This document shows, one piece after another, positions 46,601 through 59,100 of a stretch of 64,000 nucleotides of DNA. Numbering within the stretch: position 1 is the first letter of the stretch; each line of letters begins with the position of its first letter. The position numbers and the translations under genes are program-made. The notes beneath the pieces are model-generated. The model did not search any database, had not been told where the DNA came from, and saw nothing but the letters and a program-made list of their open reading frames with translations. Location of the stretch: positions 24,204,878 to 24,268,877 of the forward strand of contig NC_135174.1 of NCBI RefSeq assembly GCF_041146795.1, given 5' to 3'. The stretch comes from Maylandia zebra. Its lineage: Eukaryota > Chordata > Actinopteri > Cichliformes > Cichlidae.

Positions 46601-47331
46601 ATTTGTAATCTGTACCCAGCAGCCCCATCATCTATCTTTTGTGTTATTATAATATTCTTACAATATTGAAAAAATTAAACCTCTTTAAAAAGCTATTTGA
46701 CAGGTAGATGTTGAGTTCTTTGATGACTCAGATGTTGAGTTCTTTAATTGTATTTCCTGATGCCAGCACTGAAAGCGTCACTAATTGGATGGAGAGCTCA
46801 AAATGGAAGTCAGGATGAAGTGTGGAATAAGCTTAAAGACTTTGATACAGGAAGCGGCTCCGTGTCAACAGACCCGTGTGACTGACTCTACCTCAGCAAA
46901 GAAATCCGATTAGTAGTACTGACTCTCTTGGGACTTTGACCCCCTTCTGTACAGTAACATGGGTGAGATGTTGACTTACAGTCAGGGATATTGGACGCAA
47001 ATCAGTGAGTAGTTATCACTATTTAATATTAACCAGTGTGATAAAATGAGATTAAAGTACAGTAGGAGCTCAAAAAAATCACATGTGTTATGTCTTTTCA
47101 ATAACAAGAACAGCTACGTCAGGTTGAAGCTTTGCACAGCTATTTGGATTTAATTATAAATTGACAAAGAATATCCACAGGTGCATACAGAAATCCAGTG
47201 ATGGAATTATCCATTACAGATTTCAGTTTTCTTTCTACTGTACATTTTATCCACAAAGGCTACAGGAATATCACAGCAATGCAACCAACTCTCATAAAAA
47301 ACTGTGTGACTTTTCCTTGGATTTCTATGTG
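43629..47331. other. Interval between retsat and gngt2; no further gene found
   Basis: About 3.7 kb. It should hold the retsat promoter and 5' UTR at its left end and the gngt2 3' UTR at its right end. A 99-codon plus-strand frame (44,408-44,707) has no domain and no matching exon structure. A 15-base string (GATGTTGAGTTCTTT) occurs twice at 46,708-46,746. The stretch at about 45,230-45,560 may be an old dispersed repeat, but I cannot name it. Confidence 0.5.
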
Positions 47332-47684
47332 CTATGTTATTATGCAGCCGCCCTTGTCTCCCTTGTAAGGGTTCTTGTCATCGGGAACACCCTTAATCAG
47401 CGGATCATTCGGGGCCAGTCCCTCCACAAAAGCAATTGTGTCTGTACAGTTTGCATTCACCTGTTAATTATCGGAAAGATGAAAACAAAGAAGATCAGGG
47501 AAGTCGCACAAGTCATTTAAAATTAATCTTAATTAAATGTTTACAAAAGGCTTTGGTGGATAAAGTTAAAGCTAATTGTACTAAAAGAAGAGGCACTTAC
47601 TGGTGTCCTAGGTGTGCTAACTTCCTTCTTCAACTGGTCTAGCTCCATTTTCAAGATTTCCTTATCTGACATATCCCGAGCCAT
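47332..47684 (-). CDS. gngt2: G-protein gamma subunit, cone transducin type
   Basis: Gamma subunit of the heterotrimeric G protein; this subtype works in cone phototransduction, anchored to the disc membrane by a C-terminal prenyl group. Two coding exons: 47601-47684 (28 codons, MARDMSDKEILKMELDQLKK...) and 47332-47460 (42 codons plus TAG). The donor is GTAAGT and the acceptor TTAACAG. The 70-residue product matches the family length. The N-terminal helix with KMELDQLKKEV and the C-terminal GVPDDKNPYK block are diagnostic, closest by eye to GNGT2 rather than rod GNGT1. It ends GGCIIT, a CAAX box. Exon 2 is more diverged in its first half (VNANCTDTIAFVE). The exons are too short to be noticed as open frames. 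Confidence 0.92.
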
Positions 47685-47853
47685 CCTGGCTGTGAGAAGA
47701 AATTACAGATCAAAATATGTTAAATGTCACAACAGATTGAAAAAGTGTACTTTACTAACTATCGTAATGTCTTTAGATTTTTCTAATGGTCAAAGTTATG
47801 TTTAAATCCTCAATTTTAAAAAAAGATTTCAAAAAAAGAAACAGTGTCGTTAC

Positions 47854-47990
47854 CTGTTGAATGGCGGGGTCCCCAACAGTCAGAGAAATGTGCTGGCCCC
47901 TAAGAGCTCATCAACTGTGTGCCTCACTGTAGTCCGATCGCTTCTGCTCACTGACTGATCTGTGCTGCCCCACTGCTCTTCATCCCAGCT
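47854..47990 (-). other. gngt2: Probable 5' noncoding exon of gngt2
   Basis: The coding exon of gngt2 is preceded by an acceptor (TTCTCACAG at 47,688-47,696) ten bases before the ATG's codon context, so an upstream noncoding exon is required. A good donor (AACAG followed by GTAACG) occurs at 47,853/47,854, leaving a 5' exon that extends to roughly 47,990. The 5' boundary is a guess, and no TATA box was identified. Confidence 0.5.
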
Positions 47991-47999
47991 GATCCCCGG

Positions 48000-50600
48000 T
48001 GCTGGCTTTTGGATGAGGTCGGCACAGGATTGGGCCTGATGTCACCAATCCCTCATGATGAGATTAAACAATCAGGAGCTGTGACCCCTAAACAGGAAGG
48101 AGGAAGGCAAGGGAACACAGATCCTTTCAATTTGTTGACGCCATGCTGGAGAAAGTGAGATATGGACATAGAAATGATAGAGTTGGGAACAGCAGATCCT
48201 TTGCAGAGGATATGCTCTGAGATACATGTGGTCTGTCCCCCAAAGAGGTTTTACCCAAAACTATTGTTTGTTTAAACTGATAGTTGTGATTTCAGGTAGT
48301 TGGGAATAACAATACAGTGCACAGAGTTGTGGTACCACAGACTCATTGCAGATATACTTAAGGTCGATCTTGCAAAATAGACCATGGTGGAATCTGTGAA
48401 GTTATTACAGAATCATTATTCAATACATATTCATGACAGACTCATTAGTTCAGTTTTAACTCGTTTGAGGAAAGTTATTGATTATGTTTACATCACTGCA
48501 TGCTTTTCTGACATCAAAGTGATTTAAAACAAAATAGCAGGAATAAAAAGGCTTCTTATTGGTTTATCTATCATCTGTGCTTATCTGCATGATTCATAGA
48601 GAAATGTAGAGAGAAGAGAGATGTATAGAAAAAAGGGCAAAAAAACATACGCAGTACACACAAGTGCAAAGCAAAGACATGCTTTTGACAGAAGTACAGT
48701 TAGTGGCATCACTTGTTAGCTTTGCACAAAAATAGCTGTTAGAAATGTCCTTCAGAGAAAGTACAAGAAAAAAGTAATATGTTTTTTGTTCACTTATCTG
48801 CATTGCTTCAGTGAAGAATGTGTGGATATTTGCATATTTCTGTTATCATTAGTGTTAATTCAGTTAAAGTACTGACAATAGTTTTACTTTGGAAATAAGT
48901 TACAGAAGTGAAAATAAATACAAAGGTGGGTGAGATTGCTGATCATCATAAAACAATAAGGAAGGGTTTCTGATCTTGCTGTTTCTGTAGAATATGTTTT
49001 GGTGAGTAAAGCATTTTTGTTCAAATGTGGGTTTATTTTCAGCTTTGTATTGGCAGTACTTTATTAATTTATTAAAACAACACATTGAACATTAACTGAA
49101 AGCCATTCATTTCATTTAAAGTGATAGCATTTAGCTGCCGTCACTCAATCTGGAAGCATTAACATTTTCACCGCTTTGTTCCCATCACCTCCAACTGACA
49201 TCTGACAGACATGGAAAGCTAATTGGCCTCCACTAAACCTTCAGTAGGACTCACACTAAGCCATTATCAGAATCTGGGTTAGTCTCATTTACTCAAGATT
49301 AACCTCACTGTGGATTAGCAGCAGAGCAGAAACACTCCTTTTCATTGTGAAGAGGCTTTTTCCCCACCTTGAGTTCATTTTTACTGCAAAACAGCTGTGC
49401 TAAATGTCATTTACAGGTATTTGTTATTGTCACTGGTGGCTTTGACAATTTATTTTATTGTTTTTTGAATATTTCTTTTGTTATGAACACTTGTTAATGA
49501 GCAGGACCGTCACTGGTGTGTTCATAGCATTTATATGGGATTGGAAGAGTTTTAACAAACTGCCAATTTATATTCCACAGTTACACAAAAAATACATGAA
49601 TTATAAGTTGGAAATTAAGTATCAAGTTTAAAAAAAAAATTGTAATTGAATGAAACCAGAATCAAGTTTAAAGATATTTTAATTTTTGATTTTGGCTACC
49701 TTAGTACAATAAACAATCAAGAGTAAAAACAAAAAATATTCAATTCAGTTTATTTATGTAGCACAATTTACAACAGCAGTTACCTCCTGGCACTTTATAT
49801 TGTAAGCTACTGACCCTACAGTATTAGAGCAGTATTAGAGTATTAGAGCAAATGCTTTATTAGGATAATATGATACTATGAAGTCTTTAAGATGCAACAG
49901 GGCCTGATAAATTGACAATATAAATTACTGAGGCTTTTATCAGAGCCAAAGAGGTTATATAGAATATTTACTGTACTATATATAAATAAATATTTTAGTA
50001 AGACTCGCACTAAATATTTGCTTTTATATTTTGAATATAAAAAGTTAATATGTGTAAACTATACAACTATACAACATAAAACTTAATGCTTTTAAGCAAC
50101 AGCGTTAATCTATTAAATACAAGCTTTTGGGGGGTGTATACAAATTCAGTTTTCAATAAAAAGAAAAGAAAAGAAAATATTTACAAATAATTTTGCATAG
50201 TTATTGTTAAGGGATACTAGATGACTTGACGTTAAGTCGCCTAATCTTTCTTGTTTTATTGAAGAAAAATTAATGAATGCCTTAATGAATTCACTAAAAA
50301 TGAATCAATATTAAAAGACGATCTTTTTTAATTGGAGAAAGATATCCAAGCCTTTTCTATTTAGAGCAATGGAGGTCAACTATCATTTCCTCTCATGACC
50401 TCTAAACCTTTCTGTAATTACGAATCATTTCCTGCAGATGGAGCTGTCGAATAGCTTTTGTCCCGGCAGTGCAGTGATTGGGCCACACCGGTGGCCCAAC
50501 CCACCTGTTTGTCACATCAGCCAATAGGAAGACAGGAAAAAAATATTTTCAAAATAATAGCTGAAAAATATGCTTTTAGTTCGACACGTGAACATATTGT
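48000..50600. other. Interval between divergent gngt2 and tmem101; repeat fragment only
   Basis: AT-rich. At 49,738-49,860 the phrases CAATTCAGTTTATTTATGTA, GCACTTTATATTGTAAG and CTGACCCTACAGTATTAGAG are the 5' part of the dispersed repeat also seen at 19.5 and 38.6 kb. The last 200 bases before 50,664 are richer in GC and probably contain the tmem101 promoter. No other gene found. Confidence 0.5.
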
Positions 50601-50663
50601 TACCCGGAAGTTAATGATGTATCCGATACTGTATCGCTGGCGATTAGATGTGCAGCAGCAACG

Positions 50664-53600
50664 ATGGCGGGTCCCAGTAGGAAGCAGATGTTGAGGTTTC
50701 TAAGCCAAGTGGGGGCGTTTATTTTGACCCGGTTTGGATTTTGGAACTGCTTCAGCATGCTGATGCTCTTTGCTGAACGAGCGGACTCGAAAAGGTAAAT
50801 AAAGAAAGAACGAGAGAGCTAGCTCAAGTTAGCTGACGCGCTAACAACCTGCTACTTTAAGATCGAGTCAAACTTTGAGGGAAAAAATAGTCTAAATATT
50901 AAAACATGTTATTGGAGAAGTATTAGCTGAAAATTGTTATGGCTGAAAAGGTTGAGTTTAAAGGATAAAGTTACACGAAGCAACCTTTTTTCTTTTATCT
51001 TAAATGTGGGAATGTGCTTGCTAGCTAATGTGAGTTGAATTGCAGAAATTACTCCCATGCCGAAAGTTGATGGGCTGAAGAAGTGGTTTAAATTAAGAAG
51101 CCGTGTTATATTTGGCCTCGTCTGTAATTTTAGATAGGGTAGGCTGTAATTTTCTTTCTTGGTCGTCGTTTCAGTGTTGATACTGGGTGTGTATTTTTCA
51201 GTCTATGGTGGACAACCACACCCCTTTGAACCATCCTGTAATTACAGCTGCTTCACGGAAAATGTATAAATATAAGTGTAAATCTATAACGTAACACAAA
51301 ATTTTATTCTGAGGCGGGGTAAAACTGACACGCTTTTAATTCCCAACAATCTACAGGAAGCCAGATATCCACATACCGTACCTGTATGTGGACATGGGCG
51401 CTGCGGTGATCTGTGCCAGCTTCATGTCATTTGGGGTGAAGAGACGGTGGTTTGCTTTGGCTGCTGCCGTACAGCTTGCCATCAGTACTTACGCATCATA
51501 CGTTGGAGAGCAGGTGTATTATGGGGAATGGCTTAAGGTGAGTGACGTCCTTTGATAGAAAAGTCAGTTCTGTTCACAGATATAAGTTAAATTGTCAGCT
51601 AAACAGATTAACTTTGATTTTAGTGTTATTTAGTGAATATGCTACCTGAGCTAAAAAGAAAAAAAGACAGCTTTTTGTTATATTTATATTGTTAACTAAA
51701 AGTAGAACAGCAATAACTAATAAGTGTTTAAATAAGCAATCTCTAACAAACACTGAGTGGATAAAAATAGTTCAGAAGATTGGTGAAATGGAACAGTTTG
51801 GTTTGAAAAGGAATAAATTAGTCTGTGATAGAGAATACTTGAAAACCCAAATTTTTCTTTTTTGTTATGACTGTATCATTGTCTCTTTCTGTGGAGAGAC
51901 TGGAGACGGGATTCTGCTGGTTCTCCCACTTTCTGAAGAATCCTGTCTATGAATAAAACCTATGAGGACCCTCTGAATAATCTTTTGGCTGCTCCCTATA
52001 GTATTTGCCATAGCAGATCTTCTGCGTCACCATTGCCTGCCAGATTTTATTTAATGTAATATCTGACACCAGTCTGAAGTGATAATATATAACATGCATG
52101 GTGTGAACATGCAGTAATATGTTCTTCGAGATGTTTATTTTTGGGTTGTCTTTTTGCACTACACATGAACTCTAATACTTTTGAGCACATATTTGTTTAT
52201 GTCTGATACTCATTGAATGTAATAAATTTCATTTTTTGACCACTGATGGAGGTTAAACTTCTACTAAATCAAACACTGGCCCGGATCAGTCTTTGAGCTA
52301 TTAATCAAAAGTGGATCTGTGTCACACATGGCGGTGAAATTGGATCTGGGCCACCACTACAAGTCAGAGTAGATTGCTTTATCAGAGCAACTGTGGTAGG
52401 AACTTGCCTCAGATTGTGACAGCTTGAATCTTTTTCACTACAGGTGCGAATGTACTCCAGAGCGCTGGCCATTATTGGAGGCTTTCTGATTCTGGCCAGT
52501 GGCGCAGGGGAAGTATACAGACAGAAACCTCGCAGCAGATCCCTGCAGTCTACTGGACAAGTTTTTCTGGGAGTCTATCTCATTTGCATGGTAAGACACA
52601 TTTCACTTCTATAGATTTTAGAGCTAGTTGGGCTATAGTCCACTTTGGGGAGATTAGGAATCTCCAGGTCTTGCTCACAAGTATGGGAGAGTGTAGCAGG
52701 AGATTGACACATGGAGTGTGTTCAGTGAGGGAGAGGCTGAGTGTGAAAGCAAAGCAGTTTATTTAGCAATCTACTTTCCTTTCCTTACCTTACCTGTTCA
52801 TGAGCTGTGGGTAGTGACTAAAGAAATAAGATTGTGGATACAAGCAGTGGAAATGAGCTCTTTCTGAAAGGTGTCTTGACTTGTTCATGAGACACTACAA
52901 GGAGACATCAGTGTCTCTAAGGCGATGAGTTGATGTCGTTCAGGTTTTTGACTAGGATATCTTCTAGGTGAGGTGTTTTGGGCATGTCCTACTAGGAGGA
53001 GACCCCAGGGCAGACCTAAGACACACTGGAGAGATAATGTCTCTTAGCTTGTTAGGGAAATCTTGGTGTCCTCCCAGGAGAGCTGAAGGAGTTGGCTGGG
53101 AGAAGCAAGTGTGGGAATCTTGGCTTAGACAGCTGCCACAACGACCCAGACCTAGATTGTTAAGTGTGAGGTTTTGTTATTTTCACTCAATGCCATTGTG
53201 AACTAAATAGGTTTTAAATATAAGATGTTCCTTATTTTCCCTAGTGTCTTTATAAACTAAGTGTATATCTTTTTAGTCCTGCTTATACAAAACTGTGCGT
53301 ACTGGTCATTTTTGAATTGATCTGTTTTATTCAATTAGATTCAGAGTCTGACCAGAATTCTTTCTGTGATCAAATAACATGAAATTAGCTACTTGTAATT
53401 AATTTCTACAAACCAGATAATCATTTATATGAAATAATAATAATATTCCATAAATTTCTGAGTAACATTTTATTGATCAGACCTTGTTTTTAGTTCAAAT
53501 ACTGCAGTGCTATTTTCTCCCCACTAGGTTTACTCCCTCCAGCACAGCAAAGAGGACAGGCAGGTCTATCTGAACCACATCGTTGGGGGAGAGGTCACTC

Positions 53601-53836
53601 TGATGCTGCTGGAGGTGGTGTTTGGCATCCTGGCTCTGGCCTTCCTCTCCGGCTGCTACATCCGCCTGGCCGCTCAGATCCTGGCCACCATCCTTCCTCT
53701 TATTATCTTGCTCATCGATGGTAACATTGGTTACTGGCACCACACTCGGAAGGTGGAGTTCTGGAACCAGATGAAGCTGATAGGTCATAATGTGGGCATC
53801 TTCGCCGCTGTACTGATCCTAGCCACTGATGGCTGA
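50664..53836 (+). CDS. tmem101: Transmembrane protein 101, complete four-exon gene
   Basis: Polytopic membrane protein; the human orthologue has been reported to activate NF-kappaB signalling when overexpressed, and its basic role is unclear. Coding exons: 50664-50794, 51357-51537, 52444-52590, 53528-53836. All junctions are GT-AG, and the total of 768 nt gives 255 aa (human about 257). Near-invariant blocks include LTRFGFWNCFS, PYLYVDMGAA, SFMSFGVKRRWFAL, LAISTYASYVGEQV, VRMYSRALAIIGGFL, SRSLQSTGQVFLGVYLIC, YSLQHSKEDR and FWNQMKLIG...LATDG at the C-terminus. Several hydrophobic segments alternate with short loops; no signal peptide is evident. The start MAGPSRK sits right upstream of the first conserved block. 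Intact, with no oddities. Intron 3 contains a LINE-derived repeat. Confidence 0.96.
52640..53165 (+). mobile_element. LINE-derived repeat remnant in tmem101 intron 3
   Basis: Phrases such as ATTGTGGATACAAGCAGTGG, GAAATGAGCTC, TAGGTGAGGTGTTTTGGGCA, TGTCCTACTAGGAGGAGACC and AGACAGCTGCCACAACGACC match, in order, the copy at 57,430-57,880. A 77-codon frame over it (52,968-53,201) carries the typical decayed LGGDPRADLRHTGE and LRQLPQRPRPR residues of a retrotransposon 3' region. Confidence 0.75.
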
Positions 53837-55520
53837 ACAGTCACACACTCAGACAGCTTTTACAGACCAAGGTGTGTGCACCAGAGGAAGATGTCGTTGG
53901 CCTTTTCATCGTGGCCCAACTCTGTACTCAAAGCTGCCGTCACTCGATGACGCCTCAGGATTAAAAACAGTCACTGCTGAGACGGTTGGATGTAAGCTGC
54001 GTCGATTATCCAGTTTGTAACTTTGCTTTTGCAAGGAAAAAGAAAAAACACAACCTTGCTTTTTAAATGTTAATAATTTATTTGGATTTATGTTTACATT
54101 TTTGTTTCTGATATGCTCTGAAGCTTGACAGGGAGTGTTATTACTACAAGCCTACTGGGAACTTTTAAAAGAGGTCTTAATGATTTCAATCACTATTTAC
54201 AGTGGATGGTTTAAATACGTGATTTTAAAAAAGGGAAAAATTGCTGGGTGACAAATTAAAGGAAACAGCCATCATGAAGCAACAGCTTGATTGGGGTTTT
54301 AGAGAGGGATGAAAGTGCACGGCTGCAAAGGAACAACACAAACAAATAGTTTTATGTCCATTACCTTGTTTTTGTAATTGTTAGAAGCCATGTTTGTAAC
54401 AGAATTTAAATTTGACTTAATTCCAAAGTCCTTCTTGACCTGAAGAAAAGTTGAGATGCATTATCCTAGGTGGTTCTTATCTTAGTTGTCAACAAAAGCA
54501 TCATTTTAGATAAATTCTTCCACAACCAGCAGTACTGTGCAAAATACCACACAGCAGTGAGACCAATCCGAGAAAAGGCCAAAATGATAACTGAAAGTAT
54601 AATTTGATTAATTGCCAATCTGTGCTTAGCAACATGCTGAGCCAGAACAGCTTCAGTCCAGCTGTCTCTGTAATAAACAGCTTTAACCTAAGAGATTATT
54701 CACTAATTTTGTGATTTGGTTTTTGCAGAGCGCCAACTTAAAACATCAGCTCTCCTGTACGTACATACATACAGCTGTCTTTCTTAACCACCAACCAGAG
54801 GTTGGAACTGGATCCTGTCATAGCTGACTATGAAACAGCACTCTCATTGTTTAATGGGTTGTCAATCATAAGCCTTAACAAATAAGTGTACTCATTATTT
54901 TCCTTCCGAAATTTACAAACTCAATTGGCTTCACTTTTTAGACCCAGTCCGTCTTTTATATGTCTACAGCTGTAATACTTTTTAACTGCTTACATTTTAT
55001 ATGAAATAACTGTTTCATTACATGGGTATTCAAGTCACTTCATTTTACTGAAAGTTGCAGTTTGTTTTCTATGATGTGCCCAATTTGGCTCAACATTCAG
55101 TTAACAAGGAAGAAAGGCTGAATGTAACAGATCCTTCATGTCCAAGACTGTGCAGTGTGTTTAGGAGGCATAATTACCAGGATGAGTGATTAAATATGCA
55201 TAAAGCCTTTTTGGAGGATTTATATTTAATGTGTGGCTTGTGTCAGTGTCTAAACCAACATGTAGTTCAACACAAAGAAAACACCTGAATGTGTTTTTAT
55301 ACTTAGCTAAAGAAGATTCACCTTTGAGCTTCCATTTATTCCATTAATGACTTCAATAATTTTTTTTAGTCATATGTTGGTTTTATGTTTTTACTAATCT
55401 CACTGAATCACTTCCAACCTGCCAGACTGGTCAGTCTGTTTTGTTTTGTTTTGTGGTTTGCTATGAACTTTTGCAATAGGTTTGGCCACCATTGCTAAAA
55501 TAAAGATTTCTTCATACAAT
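53837..55520 (+). other. tmem101: tmem101 3' UTR with candidate polyadenylation signal
   Basis: About 1.7 kb of AT-rich sequence after the stop codon with no further coding signal. AATAAA at 55,499-55,504, in TTGCTAAAATAAAGATTTC, is a plausible transcript end, but earlier ends are possible. The neighbouring LRR gene converges from the right about 600 bases away. Confidence 0.5.
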
Positions 55521-56114
55521 ATTTCATATTCCATCAACAATAAAACCAGTGTAATATGACCATAGTGTCACATCCCATATGGAACATGTTACATGTTTTA
55601 GCTCATTTAAAAAAGGTCAATGACAAAAAGGATAGATCAGGTACTGGAGACCAACCAGTTTTCAAAGGGGTTGAGATGTGGCTGTGTCGTAAGACCAGTA
55701 AAGGGAATTTCAAAAATGTTCGGAGGTAGCCTGATGTTGAATGAGTCCTACACGCACCGGAATAGTGCTCAGGCTTTTCTCTAGGCCCTACTCGCGCTCT
55801 TTTGCTGTAATCTGTAGATTAAGACAAAGTTTGCGTCTCATTAAAAAGTTCTTTAGGCAAGTATACAAGATGACACTTAATGTTCATGTTACCCAGAACA
55901 TATGGGTAAATTTGGATTGTTTACTATGCTACTACATGAGCCATTTCCACTTTGATTTCTCTCCTTTTTCCTACAGTGCCTGCTTCATAAGTATAAAAAG
56001 CTTTAAAGAGCATTGAAACAGAATAGAATGTGATAATTTGTACTTGTCTGCTGCTCAGCATCCAGAATCAGGTCACATATTAGTCCTAGAGTTCCTGTAA
56101 ATGAGTAAAAAGTA

Positions 56115-59100
56115 TCACTTTTCTTGTCCCTGGGACTCTGCTTCACTTGAGGCTTGTTTGTTCTTACGGTTGCGCTCCGCTTTTACCAGAGCACCAATCA
56201 CAGCGAGCATCACGGTGATGGTGATGACGAGCACTGAGGCAGTCTCAGCTATACACAGCTGGCTGTCCATCGAAGCCAGGAGACTTCCGGCTAGCTGAGC
56301 GGGAGCGTGACAGATGATGTCCTTGTAGTCCTCTACTTGCAGATGTCGCACATGGTTGATCTTGCCGAAGATGCGCTGCAGCTCGCAGTCACAGATCCAG
56401 GGGTTGAGGGACATCTGAAGGTAGGTGCTGGTTGTCTGGAGCTTCAGGAAGGTCTTGAACCTTATGTGCTCTAGCTGGTTTCCCTTGAGACCTAGCAGAG
56501 AGAGCCTTCGCAAGGGAGCCAGAGATTCGGCCTCAATCTTTGAGATGTTGTTGTAGTTGAGCAGCAGGACCTCCAAGGTTTGCTGCCTGTTCAGCTGGCC
56601 ATCTTTAAGAACATTCAGCCTGTTTCCCTCCATGTTGAGGAAGCTCAGTCGAGACAGGCTGCTCAAAGCCTTGATGTCCAGTCCTCGGATGTGGTTGTAA
56701 CTGAGGTCCAGTTTCCTCAAGCTGCCACAGTCTTCCAGTGATTTGGAGTCTAAGTGCTGCAGCAGGTTGTTGCTCAGCCGGAGCTCCTGGAGGGAGTATA
56801 GGCCCTGAGAGAAGTCCTGAGGGAGCCACCGCAGCCGGTTAAAACTCAAATCCAACTTCTCCAGAAACTGCAGGGATGACAGAGACTAAAATGGAAAAAG
56901 AAATTAGAAACAACACGTTACTCAAATCAGCTGAGTTTGAATTGTGGTTTAACTTAAAACGTGGTCAGTTATCGGGTGTGTTTTCACAGCAACTTTTAAA
57001 TATATATTGCATCTCATCTCAGGAAACCGGTTCCAGAGGGAAATTTAAGGGGTTTTTTCCGCCAAGCTAAAATCCCAAACAAAGCTGTGCAGACTTTTTT
57101 TTTTGTCTCTGTTTAATTGAAATATTTTATTTTTGAATTGATTGGAGAAATAGAAATTTTAACTCTTCCCTTTAAATAATCTTCTAGAGTTAACCCATGT
57201 TTCTGAACTGGTGGTTTGTTTTATATTTCATGCATCCTTGTATAAGAAAATAACCGGGTGTGGATATGAAAAGTTAGTGAGGTCATCAAACCACATCTTT
57301 ACTGATATGAACTGATGTATCAAAACTCGTCATGAAGGGAACACGAGAGGTCAAATGTTGTCTTTATGAGGGGGGGGGGGGGGGGGGGGGGGGGGGAAGA
57401 GTTAAATATTATATAGTAGTGAAGCTGTTGACTTACTGGTCAACCCTCACCTATGGTCGTGAGCTCTGGTTTTGGATACAAGCGGCAGAAATGAGCTTCC
57501 TCCAAAGAGTAGCTGGGCTCTCCCTTAGATATAGGGTGAGGAGCTCTGTTATTTGAGAGGGCTTCATAGCAGAGCTGCTTTTCCTCCACATCGAAAATAG
57601 CCAGATGAGGTGGTCTGACTAGGATGCCTCTTGGACACCTCCTAGGTGAGGTATTCTGGGAACGTCCTACTGGGAGGAGGCCTTGGGGCAGACTAGGACT
57701 TGCTGGAGAGAGTCCCAGCAAGTCCTAGTCTTGCTGGGACTTGCTGTCTCTTGGCTAGCTTGGGAACGTCTTGTTGTCCTACCAGAAGAGCTGGAGGCGG
57801 TAAGTGAGGTAAGGGAAGTCTGAGTTTCTCTGCTTAGACTGCTGCCCCCGAAACCAGATGAGCAGCAAAAATGGATGGATGTGCTAAAGTCAAGGTTATC
57901 TTTGGGCATTGGCTGCTTTTTCACGCATCCGTGTCCTTTTATCATTTTTGGAAGTATGTTTGTTTGTTAAGACACTTAACACTGACTTATTAATTATTAA
58001 ACATTAAAAAAAATGCATCAAGGGAGTTCAAGTTGAAAGAGTGTTGTGTCTACACATCGACAATTTAGCAAAGAACCATTTTTTAAACAATATCTTTTGG
58101 CACTTTGGTATTTGCAGCCTGGTGACAAAAACACATTTGCTCCCCTTTCTTTTGTTGAGACTATGAAAAATGTTAAAATTTACACAGTTTGAAAGACATG
58201 AAATTGTATTTTGCACCAACATGGTGATTTCCAAAGACCAATTAGTTCTTTAAAACTTGGCATGGTGTGCAAAATGAGGAAAATGGACAAGTGGAGGCAA
58301 AAAGAATAAGTAGATGGTGTGACAGTCATCTCCTTTAAAAAAAAAAAAACCAGTAAAAAAGTCCAGCAATGACCTGGCACAGGAAATTGGTGATTCATCA
58401 GTTCCTTCAGCCTCATTAAAAATGATCTCAGTGGAAGATTGGCCGTCAAGAAGCCATTCTTAAGGAAGGGAAATGGAGGAAAGGTTGAGGTATGCCAAAA
58501 CACACAAGAGCTGGACTGAAAATCAAGGACAACAGCTCTTACGGACTGACAAATCCAAGTTTTAATTTTTTTGGTTTAAATTGTCATCAATATGTATGGA
58601 GGTGGCGGCACGGTGGTTAGCACTGTTGCCTCACAGCAGTTAAGGGAGTCTTTCTGTGTGGAGTTTGCGTGGGTTCTCCCCGGGTATTTCGGCTTCCTCC
58701 CACAAGCCAAAGACATGCACTTTGTGGGGATAGGTTAATTGAAAAACATCTAAATCAGAGGTGGGACCAAGTCATTGTTTTGCAAGTCTCAAGTAAGTCT
58801 CAAGTCTTTATCCTCAAGTCTCAAGTCAAGTCTCAAGTAATGTCAGGCAAGTCAGAGTCGAGTCTCAAGTCACTGGTGTAAAAGTCCGAGTCAAGTCACA
58901 AGTCTGAAACTTTGAATTTCAAGTCCTTTCGAGTCTTTAAAAAAAACAAAACGAAAAAATAATGTTGCAGTTATGCTAAATGTAAATATTAGACCATGTA
59001 ATTTTTAAATCTGTGTTTTTCTCAACACATGACAAAATAGTGAACTTAGAAAATATACACAAATTGTGAAATTGCACCTCTTTAAAATGCAGCTCAATTA

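Noticed and set aside
53510-53788. 92-codon minus-strand frame
   Set aside because: It is the antisense shadow of tmem101 exon 4.
58770-58940. CAAGTC repeats as a CRISPR array or satellite
   Set aside because: Units are irregular with no spacers, and they are the subterminal zone of a transposon with defined ends and target duplication.
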